Assembly (NCBI RefSeq): GCF_033958435.1
Contig: NC_134141.1
Span: 101,969,001-102,033,000 of the forward strand
DNA length: 64,000 nt
Source of the DNA: Carettochelys insculpta
Taxonomy: Eukaryota; Chordata; Testudines; Carettochelyidae
Direction: 5' to 3'
Part shown: positions 35,394 through 47,659 of the stretch, piece after piece
Layout of the letters: each line of letters begins with the position of its first letter
Position numbering within the stretch: the stretch's first letter is position 1
Position numbers and translations under genes: made by a program
Notes under the pieces: model-generated
The model's database searches: none
Told to the model about the DNA's origin: nothing
What the model saw: the letters and a program-made list of their open reading frames with translations, nothing else

Positions 35394-36762
35394 CCAGTAA
35401 TTTGACTTGAAATACCGGAGCTTGCTTTGGGGAGCAAGAGGTGAAAGAAGATCCCCAATCCAATGTTGGCTGTGATAATCCTGCTCAGACACAATGGTGA
35501 TCTGTGCTTATTAACGCAAAAGGAAAAGGTGGCAGCTTGATTAGCAAGGAACCTTTAAGGGAATAAAAGAATTTGTATGGGTGCCCACAGTATTCTACCA
35601 AATATCAGTATTTCTCAAAGTTGCCAGTTGTAGGGTGATTGCAAACACCAGCATTGTCTGGGTTTCCATACCTATTACAGCTATAACACAGTCAGGCTGG
35701 ACAGTGATATGTTAGCAGATGCGACCAGAGAAAACCTGTAAGTTATAGTTTATTTCAGTCTCAAATGTATGTGGTTCAGTTGCTTTGAAAAGTGTTTAAA
35801 ATGTGTTTTCAGTTTATGTATTATGTCAAAGTTAACAGGGGACACAGGAATTAAGTAGCTAATTGACATGGTGGGAGGGTAAGATCAGAGATCAAATTAG
35901 ATGTTTGTAGGTGTTGGAACTAGGAGGGGCTGCTTCTCGCCCCTCCCCCCCCACTCCGGCTTGAAGAAGGTATCCATCAGATACAGGTTTACAGTTTGGT
36001 TGCATTGGCTCTCAGCACCTCCTTCCCCCACCATTATACAAATTGTTCCAGCACCTGGCCACATGTATCTTTCTGATGATGCAAATGACATATTGATGAC
36101 ATTTTAGCAGGAAGCAACTGAGATAATTCATGTATTAAGCCACAAATGTGCCCCGTGTGAACTACATGTTTTCAGAAACCCGAGCAATCTCTCAGCTGTG
36201 TGCTCATTCATTTAATCTAAGTTGCTGTCTGTACTTTCTCCCCAATCAACTTGGCTGCGTATTAAACATTATTGACTAGATCATCAACTAGTGTAAATTG
36301 ACATTATTCAGATTAAATCAATCCCTTTACATTTACATTTCACTTTCATTTCTTGGGACATAGATGATGTCCACCAAGCAATACAACTCACTGCTTGACT
36401 TATTTTACAGCCATAGCTGTTTTTTTCACCATCACTACCTTTCTCAACATTTTAACTTTGATAGGGTGGCTTTTATTTTAAATTGCTAACTGAAAGAGCA
36501 TCATAGCTGCTCTTATGTTTCCAGAATGTTGCTTGAAAATAAATCCTCTCATGAGATCTTTTGTTATTTGGTACATTTTTTTTCTTCCATTCCTGCTCTC
36601 AAATCCTTGACCGCAGGCTCAAAAGTAATTGCATATTTATATGATCAGGAATGTCCAGAGTTATAATTAATGATTATAAACTTTCTGGAAGGGATATCAA
36701 GCCTCATGGTTCAGGGCTTAAACCTGTTTAAAACCTGGATGAGACCTAATATGGGACCAATT
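35394..36762. other. Unique-looking intronic sequence
   Basis: No recognised repeat or coding signature apart from a short C-run at 35943. Confidence 0.5.
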
Positions 36763-37215
36763 TAAGAACATAAGACCATAACGGGTCAAGACCAAAGGTC
36801 CATCTAGCCCAGTATCTGGTCTTCCAACAGTGGCCAGTTCCAAATGCCCCAAAAGCAGTGGACAGAAAAGGTGATCACTAAGTGATCCCTCCCCTGTCAC
36901 CCATTTCCAGAGTCTGACAAACAGAGGCCAGGGACACCCTTCCTATCCATCCTAGCTAATAAGTATTGGGGGACCTACCCTCCATAAATTTAACAGGGTT
37001 CAGAAAAGAACTAGATAAAGTTCTGGTCTTCAAAACATCCTCTGGCAAGGAGTTTCACAGGTTGACTGGCACTGAGTGAAGAAATGCTTCTATTTTGTTT
37101 GTTTTTAAACCTTCTGCGTATTAATTTCATTTAGTGATCCCTAGTTTTTATGTTATGGCAACAAGTAAATAACTTTTCCTTATTCACTTTCTACATACCT
37201 GTCCTGATTTTATGC
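36763..37215 (-). mobile_element. CR1/L3-group LINE 3' fragment
   Basis: AAGAACATAAGACCATAACG with GACCAAAGGTCCATCTAGCC and AGTATCTGGTCTTCCAACAG is the reverse complement of a widespread amniote LINE 3' end. The segment AAATAACTTTTCCTTATTCA with CTTTCTACATACC extends it. The group is inferred from the terminal TTCTTATGTTCTT-type words. Confidence 0.75.
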
Positions 37216-37529
37216 CAAGGTTTTCCCTCGCTTGCCTACTGTTCCTGCACCTTCCTCTGAAGCATCAGATTCTGGCCACTCTTAGAGACTGGGCTAGATA
37301 TTTCTCAGGTCTGATCTAGTTTTGACAATTCCTGTATCTTGATTTATTCATGCCCAAAGGCTGAAATGAAAGCAGAGATGTGCACACCATCTCCTCGGCT
37401 TGGCTAAGCAGCGGTCGCCATGTCTCCCCATGTTGATGTACAGTGACTATTTGGGGGAGGGGCACCATGGTCACAGCCAGCCAAGGCCCCATTAAGCCCT
37501 CAGGGAGGGGTAGGGGTGAGCAGGCCTGC
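37216..37529. other. Intronic sequence
   Basis: Nothing recognised. Confidence 0.45.
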
Positions 37530-37830
37530 CAACACAAAGAAGGAAGTTGCCCCTGGACTTAGCATTTCAAAGGGGCCTGGAGTTCCAGCTGCCATTGCTG
37601 CCAAAGCAGCAGCAGTGGCCAGAGCTCCAGGCCCCTATAAATTGCAACAACTGTGCTGCTCTGATTGCATACAGCTGTGTGTGTGCATGGGCAGTGGAGC
37701 AAGGCCACGTCCAGGCAGCACTGACAGTGGACTGCTCTTGGCCCCCGCCCCTTCTGGGTTGTGGAGCTGGGGCCCTTCTCCCACCTTGGCCCCAGGCCCA
37801 CAGGAGCTGTCAGTGCTGCTAGGGGTGTGG
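37530..37830. repeat. GC-rich hairpin repeat, copy E
   Basis: GCATTTCAAAGGGGCCTGGA, then GTTCCAGCTGCCATTGCTG, then GCAGCAGCAGTGGCCAGAGC and TCCAGGCCCCTATAAATTGC, form the same inverted layout as copies A-D. CCCCGCCCCTTCTGGG downstream matches copy D's 3' part. Confidence 0.58.
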
Positions 37831-37964
37831 ATGTCCCAGCTCGAGGCTTCTATTTTGCATCAGGCTCCAGCTGCTAGTCACAGGTGAGCTGAGGAGGGGT
37901 GGGACTTCCTTCTTGTGTGAGCTGGACCAGGAACAGGTGAGACCTACCTCCAGCAACCTTCCCT

Positions 37965-38249
37965 GGCTGCAAGAAGCTCCTCATCTGTTGCCTGGGAGCC
38001 TAGCTCTGAAGACAACTCCACCACCATCAGTAGCAGTACAGAAGTAAATGTAGCAATACTGCATCCCTCCTACAGTAGCCTCGTGACTGCCCCCCACCTC
38101 CAAACGTCTTTTTTGGCTCAGGTCTCTATGGTTACAACATCATGAAGAATCAGATTCAAATATCTGACATCATGAAGTGTAAGATGTTTTTAAATCTTAT
38201 GTTAATGGAATTTTCCAAAAATGGTGGTGGTGAATTTGGTAGGGCCCTA
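37965..38249. mobile_element. hAT element, right-end fragment (TAGGGCCCTACC family)
   Basis: Homologous to the right third of 47660-48410: AGCTCTGAAGACAACTCC, TGTAGCAATACTGCATCCC, and the terminus GGTGAATTTGGTAGGGCCCTA. The left part is missing. Confidence 0.72.
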
Positions 38250-39339
38250 TTTATAGTATGTTCCCTACTTGGTCTCACAATTTCCTTTCACAAGGATCAA
38301 GTGAGTTACTTTGATTTTTGCCCTTCCAGGCTCAGTGACTGAGAAAATGCACATAGAAATCTAGTCTACATCTTTGCATGGTAATAGAGAGACAGTGAGA
38401 GACTCAGTATGCTCATCAAGGTGCTGCCTGCTGTAATCCTTCTTCTCTGCACTGAAGGCTTCCTTCCAGAGGAGTTGGAAGTTTGTACAAAGAATCCAAA
38501 AATCTTGCCTTTAAAAATCTCCTGGAGATGAATTTCAGACTACAGTGGCTTTTTTACAGAGACATTAAGGGTATGTCTTCACTGTCATTGGAATGTGTGT
38601 GAGGTCAGCAAGTTAGTATTAATCTAAATAGCTCTTGTACCAATAGCAGTAAAGTATCCACCCAAGTAATCACTGAATTCCTAGTGGGCCTGCACCTTTA
38701 GGGAAGCCTGTGTTCTTCAGGTTTACTGCTATATGTACACGATTGAACTAGGCTAAAGTTTTCTTGGATATGTCTGCACACGCCAGAATCACCTGGATCA
38801 ATTACAGTGTGGAGATACACCAAGAATCATGGAAAAATCATTCAATTTGTTGAATCCTCTTTCACAGGCTTTTCATACAACCTTGTTTAATCCATCCATG
38901 CCTGCAGTCTTTTTGGTCTAGGTTGCAATCTAACAGATAAAAACACGAAAATTTAAGAGCTTCTGCTTTGGTTCATTGTTATTGGTCAGTTGGCATCCTG
39001 AACTTGGCAAACCTCATCTTTTTTGCAAGGGACTTTGAACTAGCTTTGAAAAAATAAAACTGCAATTCATGTTATGTAGATATGTAAATCTCAAATTTAA
39101 TTTAAGACCCCCAAAACACCAATCATTATATACAGAAGTTCTAAGCATGTGCAGCTTCACTGGAAGTCAATCGGAGAACATGCAGTTTTACCAAAAATGT
39201 GAACAGATTTTGTCTCGTTTCATTAAAAAAAATCATTTATCCATTTGAAATTGTGCATTGTCCTTAAAGAGGCCAGTCCATAAGCATATTTGCCATAGTC
39301 CCTTTATTTGGGATGTGAAATATGTTAGTTAAAAGTTAA
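38250..39339. other. Intronic sequence with weak MITE traces
   Basis: GGGTATGTCTTCACTGTC at 38570 and GATATGTCTGCACACGCC at 38768 resemble MITE termini, but no partner ends are clear. No gene. Confidence 0.4.
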
Positions 39340-39625
39340 GCTAGAGCCACACTACTGTGGAAGATAAACCTGCTCAGGGCCGATCTTCCAGGGTTTGTTT
39401 CACACATGCATGAAATGGCACTTTTCAGGGTCAAAGTCGACCCCGGAACTCTTCGCAAGTGGTGAGGTTTAAGGAAGGTGAACAGGAGAAACGCTTCCAT
39501 CAACCTTGTTCCATGTACGCAGACGTGGAAGTTGACCGCTGATAAGTCAAATTTACCTATACAATTGGCATAGCTAAAATTGAAGATCTGCAGTTGACTT
39601 CTATGTCTAGTATAGACATAGACTT
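39340..39625. mobile_element. Possible MITE (GTCTAGTATAGACATAG end)
   Basis: The right end CTATGTCTAGTATAGACATA and internal GTCGACC / GTTGACCGCTGATAAGTC motifs are of the GTCTACAC MITE style. The left end near AGCTAGAGCCACACTAC is a weak inverted match. Confidence 0.38.
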
Positions 39626-41902
39626 GCTGTTTCAAATGCATATCCAGCTTGTAAAAATGCCCACTGTTCTATATTCCCCAGATTCGGTATTGTGTTGTAG
39701 TAGGGAGCAATGTGAATTAGATACACAGTACTTTAGGGTCAGTTACAGATTTAATAGAATATATTACATGTAGAAAAGCAAAGAGTCCTTGTAAGGGGCT
39801 CCTCCCTACCCTATACTCCAAATTCAGAAAGTGGACCTCCATGGAGACTTTTTAAAAAAAAAAAAAAAAAGTCTTGCCTATAAACAAGATTTACCTTAAA
39901 ACCTACCAGGATCACAGATACCTGGGGGTAGTCTCACTGCCACCACTGAGTGAGGGAGGGGGAAAAAAAACCCTTCCTCAAGAAGACATAAGTGGGTGTC
40001 TTCTTCGGGAGGCACCCCAAGCTATTAGTCCCCCTTCAGGAGAGAACTTGGACACAAAAACGTGTAATTCAGTAGGTGACCATTTGGTCAGAGGCACAGA
40101 CGACTCTTAGGACACAGAAATCAGATCAGTTGCTTACAACAGTGATTTATTCACAAAACAGAAGAAAAAATAAATCATGGGACTGCATGCAAAGAAAAGT
40201 ATTTCCCTGGGATTGAGCTTTAAATTTACAGGGGGAAAATCTTAAATCAAACAACAACACAAAAGAGAAAAAACAGAGCAGCCAACAACAAAACAAGGTA
40301 ACAGCCCATCCACATTTAAAATAATCAGAAAACTGAGGATGTCTAACTATACATTTCTTTGGTACTTATACCTCTGTGGCTGATTTCGTGATGGTCAGGA
40401 TAATTTTGATTTTATTCCAATAGCCTGGGAGCCCTCTCCCCTCTGAGTATCTCTCCCTGCCCTATGCAGAGACAAAAGTCCTCATAACTACAATTGTTCT
40501 CAGTTTAAACAGGATTACAGAATTAGTATTGGCTCACCTAGGATTCAAGTACGGCAAGAGAGATTAACCTGTTTTCTCCACTCATTCATGACAGGCCTAA
40601 TTAAATAAAACCCACAGTGAAGCAAAAATGCACATCCAAGATATTCAGGATTAGGAAAGGACTATATTGTCTATATTAGATATAAAATTAGATTCAAAAT
40701 CCGTAGATGCAAAATTTAACTTTACAACAAAAGATCCAGAAACTGGCATGAAAGGAAGTTTTGTGAGGAAACTGTATTCTCAGAAGGAATGAATTTTAAG
40801 AGAATTTTCTCTCAACCATACAAACACTGTTAAGGACTGTTGCTATTCATGAGAGGAAACGAAACACAGAACAGCTCAGGGGATGTCTTTGATACTTCTT
40901 AAGAGTAGACTAAATTATTCTGGGTCATATAATAAATAAGATGTTTATATGTATCTGTGCAGTAAAAGGAAGAATAGTAACACGTCAGTGCAGGATTTTC
41001 TTTTTAAAGCCTCCCACGTGAGATACTGCCCTTCAAGGCTGGTAGCATCGGGTTATGAACATGATTTATGATAGGTAGCCACTAGCATTGGGGAAGTGCC
41101 ATTTCTCATGCTCAGCAGAGCAAAGCCACCATGGGTCATCGTAGCTTAATGCTATTCTCCAGAGCATAAGTTCAAAACTAAAGCACTGTTGATTGCCCCA
41201 AGAGGCATGATTTGGATATTGATGACCTGTTTGGCCTGAGTTGGGGGATGCTACAGTAAAACATTTCCTAAATGGTAGCTGGCACATTCATTTTATGCTT
41301 ACCAATGGATATCCTCCGTGCTATTTTCTCCCTGTCACAGAAACATTCACATTTTATGTGCTAGTCCTTGAACTGAAAGAAGAGAAAATAGCTACTATAG
41401 TACTTTGATTATCAGACTAGTACTTAACCAGACTGTCAGATTTGATAAGGATTTCTTTTTTCCCTGACGTAGCTAAACAAGCAGCATTGGACTTTTACTG
41501 GGAAAGAAAAAACAACAAACACCAGTTTGTTTGTTCTTCTCAAAAGGATGCACACCAGAAGCCTTGTGAAGCTTGGGGAAAGATCCTCTGTAATGGAGCT
41601 ATGCTGATTTGTGCCAGCTAAGGATCTGACCCTTTGTATTTAAATTCCAAGGAGAGTTGTTTATGGACCCCAAAATTCAGCTCAGGGTAAACTAGAATGC
41701 ACTGAAAAAAGCATTAAGGAATGTGTTGCCCTTTAATTTGTATATCAAATGTACAGTTAAATCTCTGCTGTGCTGAAAATCTGATATTTTAGACCAGAAG
41801 AGACCATTAAAATTTTTTGATTTCCTGCACAACACAAGTGATGGAATTTCACCTAAGTAATTTCCTGCATCAGACTCCTCAAACTTGCAGTTGACTCTAG
41901 AT
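39626..41902. other. Intronic sequence with A-run; no gene seen
   Basis: An A-rich run at 39853-39870, and A-rich sequence at 40140-40310. Nothing named. The AACAGTGATTTATTCACAAA patch at 40137 might be retroelement-derived, unproven. Confidence 0.45.
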
Positions 41903-42455
41903 CAGGGCTGGAAACTTTTTGGCCTGAAGGAAAATTGTATGGTGGGCTATGAATATAGCAGGGCTGAGGCAGGGAGTGGAATGTAGGAGGGGGCATGGGA
42001 TCCAGCCCCGCACTGCTTACCGCAGGCAGCTCTGGGTATTGGCACACTGGGGCCAAGACAGGTGCCCTGGCTCCACATTTCTCCCAGAAGTGGCCAACAT
42101 GTCCTGAAGCAACTCCTGGGCTGTAGGGGAAGGCAGGTATATTTGAGTGCTGCTGCCATCCACAGGCACCATCCCTGTCACTCCTATTGGCAGTGGTTCC
42201 CTCTTTCTAGCCAATGGTGGTAGCTTTGGGGAATGGTGCCTGGAGGCAGGGGTAGCTCATGGAGACGTCTGTCTTTCCCCTCTACTCGGCTGCAGGGACA
42301 TGCTGGCCACTTGTGGGAGTGGCATGTGGCCATGCCTAGCAGGGAGCCTGACTTAGTCCCACTGTGCCACCAGACTGGTAATCCCACAGACCTTATTTAA
42401 AAACCCTAATGGGCTTTATGTGGCTTGCAATCCATAGTGCTTACCCCAGCACTAG
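41903..42455. mobile_element. hAT-like element
   Basis: The left end CAGGGCTGGAAACTTTTTGG with CCTGAAGGAAAATTGTATGG and right part GGGCTTTATGTGGCTTGCAA with AGTGCTTACCCCAGCACT are inverted relatives, as in hAT elements common in reptiles. The GC-rich interior gives open frames on both strands with no protein signature. Confidence 0.62.
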
Positions 42456-43320
42456 GTCACCTTTCAGAAAGATGATCTTAACATAAAGACTTCAGGTGAA
42501 GAAGAATCTATGACATCCATTGATAAATTGTGGCAATTATGAAATCCCCTTAGTGTTAGAAATAAGAGTATTGTCTCTCATCTGAATTTCTTTCATTTCA
42601 GTTGGCAGCCCTTAGATCTTATTATATCTTTGTCTTCTAGGTTAAAGAGCAATGTACTATCCGATTGTTGTGACGTGTATATGCTTCATTGACCTTGATT
42701 TGGTCACCTCTAAACTTTTGTCTTGGAAGCTTATTTATCTTATCTTAAATTTGTCCACTCTGTGGCTGGTTTTTCATATTGCCGAATCATTCTTGTAGTC
42801 TTTTTTAAACATTTCTTAATTTTTAACATCTTGTTTTGATGCGTGAACAGCAGTACCGGACAGTATCCGGTAATGGTTTCACAAAAATAATCCCTTCTAC
42901 CCTTACTCAAGAGTCTCCTGTCCAGGCATGAAAAGACTATGGTAATCCCTTTACAGCCACAGTTTTGTACTGGCAGTTAGCCAACTGTCCATATCCATGG
43001 ATTCCAAATTATTTTTTAATCTATTCTGGGGCACTCACCCTATCTGTAAACTTGGCATGTGTTTTCCAGTTCTACACCAGCATGTTCTGATGGGATGAGA
43101 GAGTTGGTGATTTCTTTTGTGCTCTGGTTTATTCAGATCCATGGCTGGGTGAGTCCTGGGAATAATTATTAGGAACATTGGAAGCTAAACATGGATCCAC
43201 TGTTTTGCAGCTTGCTCTGTATTCATGCCCATATGAAATAAGGTTGTTTTTTATCTGTGGATGTCCCTAGGATGTTCTGTTGAGGCTGGAAGTAGTGAGT
43301 TTTAATTTTTCAGGCAACAG
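42456..43320. other. Intronic sequence with ancient LINE-like patch
   Basis: The stretch 42600-43000 (CCTTGATTTGGTCACCTCTA, TTCTTAATTTTTAACATCTTG) may be an old minus-strand LINE 3' region, but it is too diverged to assign. Confidence 0.35.
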
Positions 43321-43323
43321 AAA

Positions 43324-44032
43324 GGCTACATCTACACGTGCACGCTACATCAAAATAGCTTATTTCGATGTAGTGACATCGAAATAGTCTATTTCGATGA
43401 ATAACGTCTACACGTCCTCCAGGGCTGGCAATGTCGACGTTCAACTTTGACGTTGGGCAGCACCACATCGAAATAGGCGCTGCAAGGGAACATCTACACA
43501 CCAAAATAGCACACATCGAAATAAGGGTGCCAGGAACAGCTGTAGACAGTGTCACAGGGCGGACTCAACAGCAAGCCGCTCCCTTAAAGGGCCCCTCCCA
43601 GACACAGTTGCACTAAACAACACAAGATCCACAGAGCCGACAACTGGTTGCAGACCCTGTGCATGCAGCATGGATCCCCAGCTGCCGCAGCAGCAGCCAG
43701 AAGCCCTGGGCTAAGGGCTGCTGCACACAGTGACCATAGAGTCCTGCAGGGGCTGGAGAGAGCATCTCTCAGCCCCTCAGCTGATGGCTGCCATGGCAGA
43801 CCCCACTATTTCGATGTTGCGGGACGCGGATCAGCTACACGTGCCCTACTTCGACGTTCAACTTCGAAGTAGGGCGCTATTCCCATCCCCTCATGGGGTT
43901 AACGACTTTGACGTCTCGCCGCCTAATGTCGATTTCAACTTCGAAATAGCGCCCAACACGTGTAGCCATGATGGGCGCTATTTCGAGGTTGGCGCCGCTA
44001 CTTCGAAGTAGCGTGCACGTGTAGATGCGGCC
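43324..44032 (+). mobile_element. Harbinger-like MITE, 709 bp, copy 3
   Basis: Best-preserved copy. Termini GGCTACATCTACACGTGCAC and, from the right, GGCCGCATCTACACGTGCAC. AAA at 43321-43323 and 44033-44035 is the 3-bp target duplication. The TTCGAAAT-rich arms and central non-palindromic block match copies 1 and 2. The 93-codon frame is open at 43730-44011. Confidence 0.9.
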
Positions 44033-44035
44033 AAA

Positions 44036-45515
44036 GAGAGTTGAATAGGGAAGATGCTCCACTCATCACCTGCATGGGTACAGTTCACTGAGATTGCAAG
44101 AGCCCAGATGTTTACACTGGCCCACCTGTGTGGAAGGAATGCTAACTCAGGGGCTCACAAGGACATGGTGATCATTCCTGCACTCAGAAAAAGCCTGTGG
44201 AACAAACTGGAGACCTTGCTCCACTTCACCGTCAGCAGTCACAGAGCCTTTCCTGAGGGAGCAGCGGCAGAAGAGCACACAAGCTGTAGAACACCACCCA
44301 CAGGGCGGCCTGTCTGCTGAGTTACACCTACTACTCCCCTTGGGTGAAGACCTCAAAAACTGTAACTCCTTTCCTAGCCATGTTGGAAACGGGGGAAGGG
44401 GGCGTTGGATGTGAGAACTTCCTTTGAGGGAGAGATGGCCCTTTACACTTGAGTAAGAGAGATGGAAACCATCCTGTCCTTTTCATTCCCCTCGCCTCGT
44501 AAGTTACTCCCCTTCACTTAGGAAGATATTGCTCCCCTTTGCCTGCAGGTGATCACGATCCACCTCCTCTTCTGTGTGCTCATTTCTCTTCTTCCAAGTC
44601 ACAGGAGGCAACTCAACGCTGCAGGAAATAGGTTTCTGTTTCTCAGTTCACTCTTTTAGCTGATGCATAAAGTGTTCTAATATGTATCACTAAAGTGTTA
44701 TTAAACAGTGTAGTTTTAATGTTTTAATGTTTGCTAAAACTCCAAGTCATCTACTTGTGTCTCTCTAGCTAACTGATCCATTTTCTAAAGCCAGGAGGAG
44801 ACAGGCATTGCTGACACTTCAGTCCCCTCTCTGGTGCTCCTCCCTGCTCACAGAGATATATGAAACCCCTAGGCATCTACTTTCCTCTGCTGCTGGCTTT
44901 CTGCCTTCCTGGCTGTCTGCTCATGCAGCTGCCGTCCCCAAACTTACATCAAGTCCTGAGCTGGTTGTAATGGAGTAGGCTCAGGTCTTGCTGTTTTCTT
45001 ACCTTCAGTAGAAAGTAATGTTTTCCAGCAGGCATCCATGACAATGGTTTTGCTCAACTCTGTCTGTAGTAAATATGTGAGCTATATCTTCATTTAAATA
45101 GTTTTTATTATTATTTATGTATTGGCTTGGGGGTATGTTTTTTGTTTAAAGTATCAGAAATTTTCCCCCTCGATAATGGGAGGATGTGGGTGAGGGTATA
45201 AAAGGAAATGAAAAGTATGAATAAATAAATAATTTCCCTTCCTCTCACTTCCTTTTGTCCACTGCAAAGTACGTGTGTGGGAGGGAAGAAATCACAAACA
45301 ATTTTATTTTGGTTTTGAAAACAGAAATTTAAATCTTTCATCTAATCAGGAAATTGAAAAGTTCGATAACATTTTTCGCAGAAAAATCTACTTGTCTTTT
45401 ACAAGTGTGGGGCACTTTTCAGTGGCATAAATAAGCTCCTGTAGGAGTTTATCTTGTTCCCTCATAAGAGGCACCAGCTTAGTTAATGTGCTTGCACAGC
45501 ATGCAGTCTCTGATG
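44036..45515. other. Unique-looking intronic sequence
   Basis: No supported gene or named repeat. Confidence 0.5.
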
Positions 45516-45846
45516 CAGTGGTGTCCAATACATTCGCTACTTGCCACATCTGGTGAATAGGACACTGTGTTGTGGTGAATGCATGCAGGCAAGGCAGCCT
45601 GCAAGCCAGCAGCAACCTTTGTGGGCACTAACACTGCCCCATACTGAAGGAGAGCACTGCAGGGCATGGCAAGGATGGGGGTGGTGGTATTACGCCATCT
45701 AATGTGTGGGGCAGCGCTGCTGTCTGCATGCTACTTGCAGGGAACAGCTGGAGCACTGCCACTCCCAGCTGCAATATAGCATGGTGAATATGGAAAGATG
45801 ACAATCACAAGTGTGGCAAGCTTTGAATTCCTATTGGACACCGCTG
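45516..45846. mobile_element. hAT-like MITE
   Basis: Termini CAGTGGTGTCCAATACATTC and, from the right, CAGCGGTGTCCAATAGGAAT. The flanking 8-mers CTCTGATG (45508-45515) and CTCTAATA (45847-45854) agree at six positions, as for an old 8-bp hAT duplication. Non-coding. Confidence 0.82.
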
Positions 45847-45854
45847 CTCTAATA

Positions 45855-46769
45855 AGCTGATTAACCATGTTGACTGGTCAGTTCCACACTGATTCTCTGT
45901 TAAGGCCTAACCCTGCTCTCCGTACTCAAAAAACTCAAGTTAATAGGACATTTGCCTGAATAAAGGATGTAGAATAGGATTCTTCATTTGGAGCCCACAT
46001 TTGACGATATGAACCATTGTATGGTGAAGTACACGGAAAGGGCTTGCCTTTGAAATAATCTCTCATCATGCTTTCATTTATCTGCACAAGTTCTGTACTG
46101 AAAGTGGGCTGGGGGTGGGCTGACTGGGAAGTGGTGGGAGGGTATCTGCACTTAGCAATGCCTTTTTAACTTTGTGAAATTTCAGGGAAAACATTGCAAC
46201 ACTTCCTCCTACATACATAATTACAAGAGACCAACAACTAAGAAAATAATCAAAGGCGATGGGAAAGCCGGCTGTCAGGAGGGCTGCATGTGTTTATTGC
46301 CTTTTTCTTCAGAAAAATTGCCTCATCAGTTAGCCTCCTGAAACGCCCCGTTTGGAGAGCTATCGATGTAAAGGAGAATCTGACCTTGTTTTCTTTTATT
46401 TACTTGTTTACAGAGAAGTTTCTGGCTCTCTTCTTTGCAAAGGTAACCTTGAAATGTAAACTGCGATTTAGGGTTCAAGGGAAAAAAACCAGCTATGCTT
46501 GGCTTCTGCAATAGTATAGACCTGAAGACACTGCGCCTCCCCTCGCACCCCAGTCTCTCTCTCTCTCTCGTGTGCATGTACCCACATCACATACCTTTTA
46601 AGTATGATAAGTGTGGGGTTTATCTCAAATACTCATTTCATTAACCACCCCCTCCAAGGAAGCTTGGGAGCAGGGCTGCACCAGGCATGGATAGGGAAGT
46701 TCTTGGCAATACTGTGGCCAAAGGTAAGCACAAGGGGTTAGGAGGGCTGTAACTGTAGACTGATAAGGA
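45855..46769. other. Intronic sequence
   Basis: A (CT)n run at about 46553-46568. Nothing else recognised. Confidence 0.45.
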
Positions 46770-47104
46770 GAAATGATCACAGAACTAAAAATTAATACTA
46801 GCTTTGGTTCAAGTGATCATGACAGAGTCACCTTTATAATGTGCAAAGTGAACAAAGTCCATATATTGGGTGCCTTAAAGGGATCAATTTCACAAAGCTG
46901 AAAACAATTATGAGTCAAGGCAAAACTGGGAGAAATAATTTAATCAGAAAAATGTGATTTGATAATTGGGAATTGTTCAAGGACACTTATCTATATGCCC
47001 TCCTTCACCCAAAAAAAAAGAAAAAGAAAGAAAACCTCACGGTTCTGTGACCTCGGAAAACATTGTTAAAAATACATGGTGTACAGGGGAAGCAAAAACA
47101 GCTA

Positions 47105-47427
47105 CAGGTTGAATCTTTTTGGTCTGGAACTCTCTCATCCAGCAATATCCATAATACAGCATGATTTTAGTTAGCCAGACAACCACTAATCGTAGGTGTG
47201 GCCAAGTTTCCCATGGTCACAGTGTGTTTACATCTACCAGTCCTGGCTGTCAGTGTTCTGTGCTGTTATTTAGCTGTAATTTAATTCTGGATGTCTTCTA
47301 AGAGTCCAGTCAGCAGTGGAAGTGTTGGTAATGATGCTAGACAATGCTGATCTCTCATGGTCTGGCAACTTCTCTTTTTCAGCTCTGGTCAGGTCCCAAG
47401 GGTGCCGGACGAGAGAGGTTCAACCCA
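47105..47427. mobile_element. Tigger/pogo-like MITE inserted in ancient LINE
   Basis: Left terminus CAGGTTGAATCTTTTTGGTC, right terminus (from the right) TGGGTTGAACCTCTCTCGTC. TA precedes the left end (47103-47104). LINE reading continues on either side. Confidence 0.7.
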
Positions 47428-47659
47428 TCTTAATTTAAAATGTATGTATAGTAAGTGGAAAAATGGGGGCAGCGACAGTTAGAAGTATATATTGGAATCA
47501 AGGAATTGAAGAAAAGTGATTACGGAAGAAAAGGACAGGAGGAGAAATCTATAGCCTGTAGTATTAAGGATAATAAGGAAATGTTTTAAAAATATATTAA
47601 GAAAAAAAGAATCCTAACAGTATTGGTCCACTATTAGATGGAAATGGTGGCATTATAAA

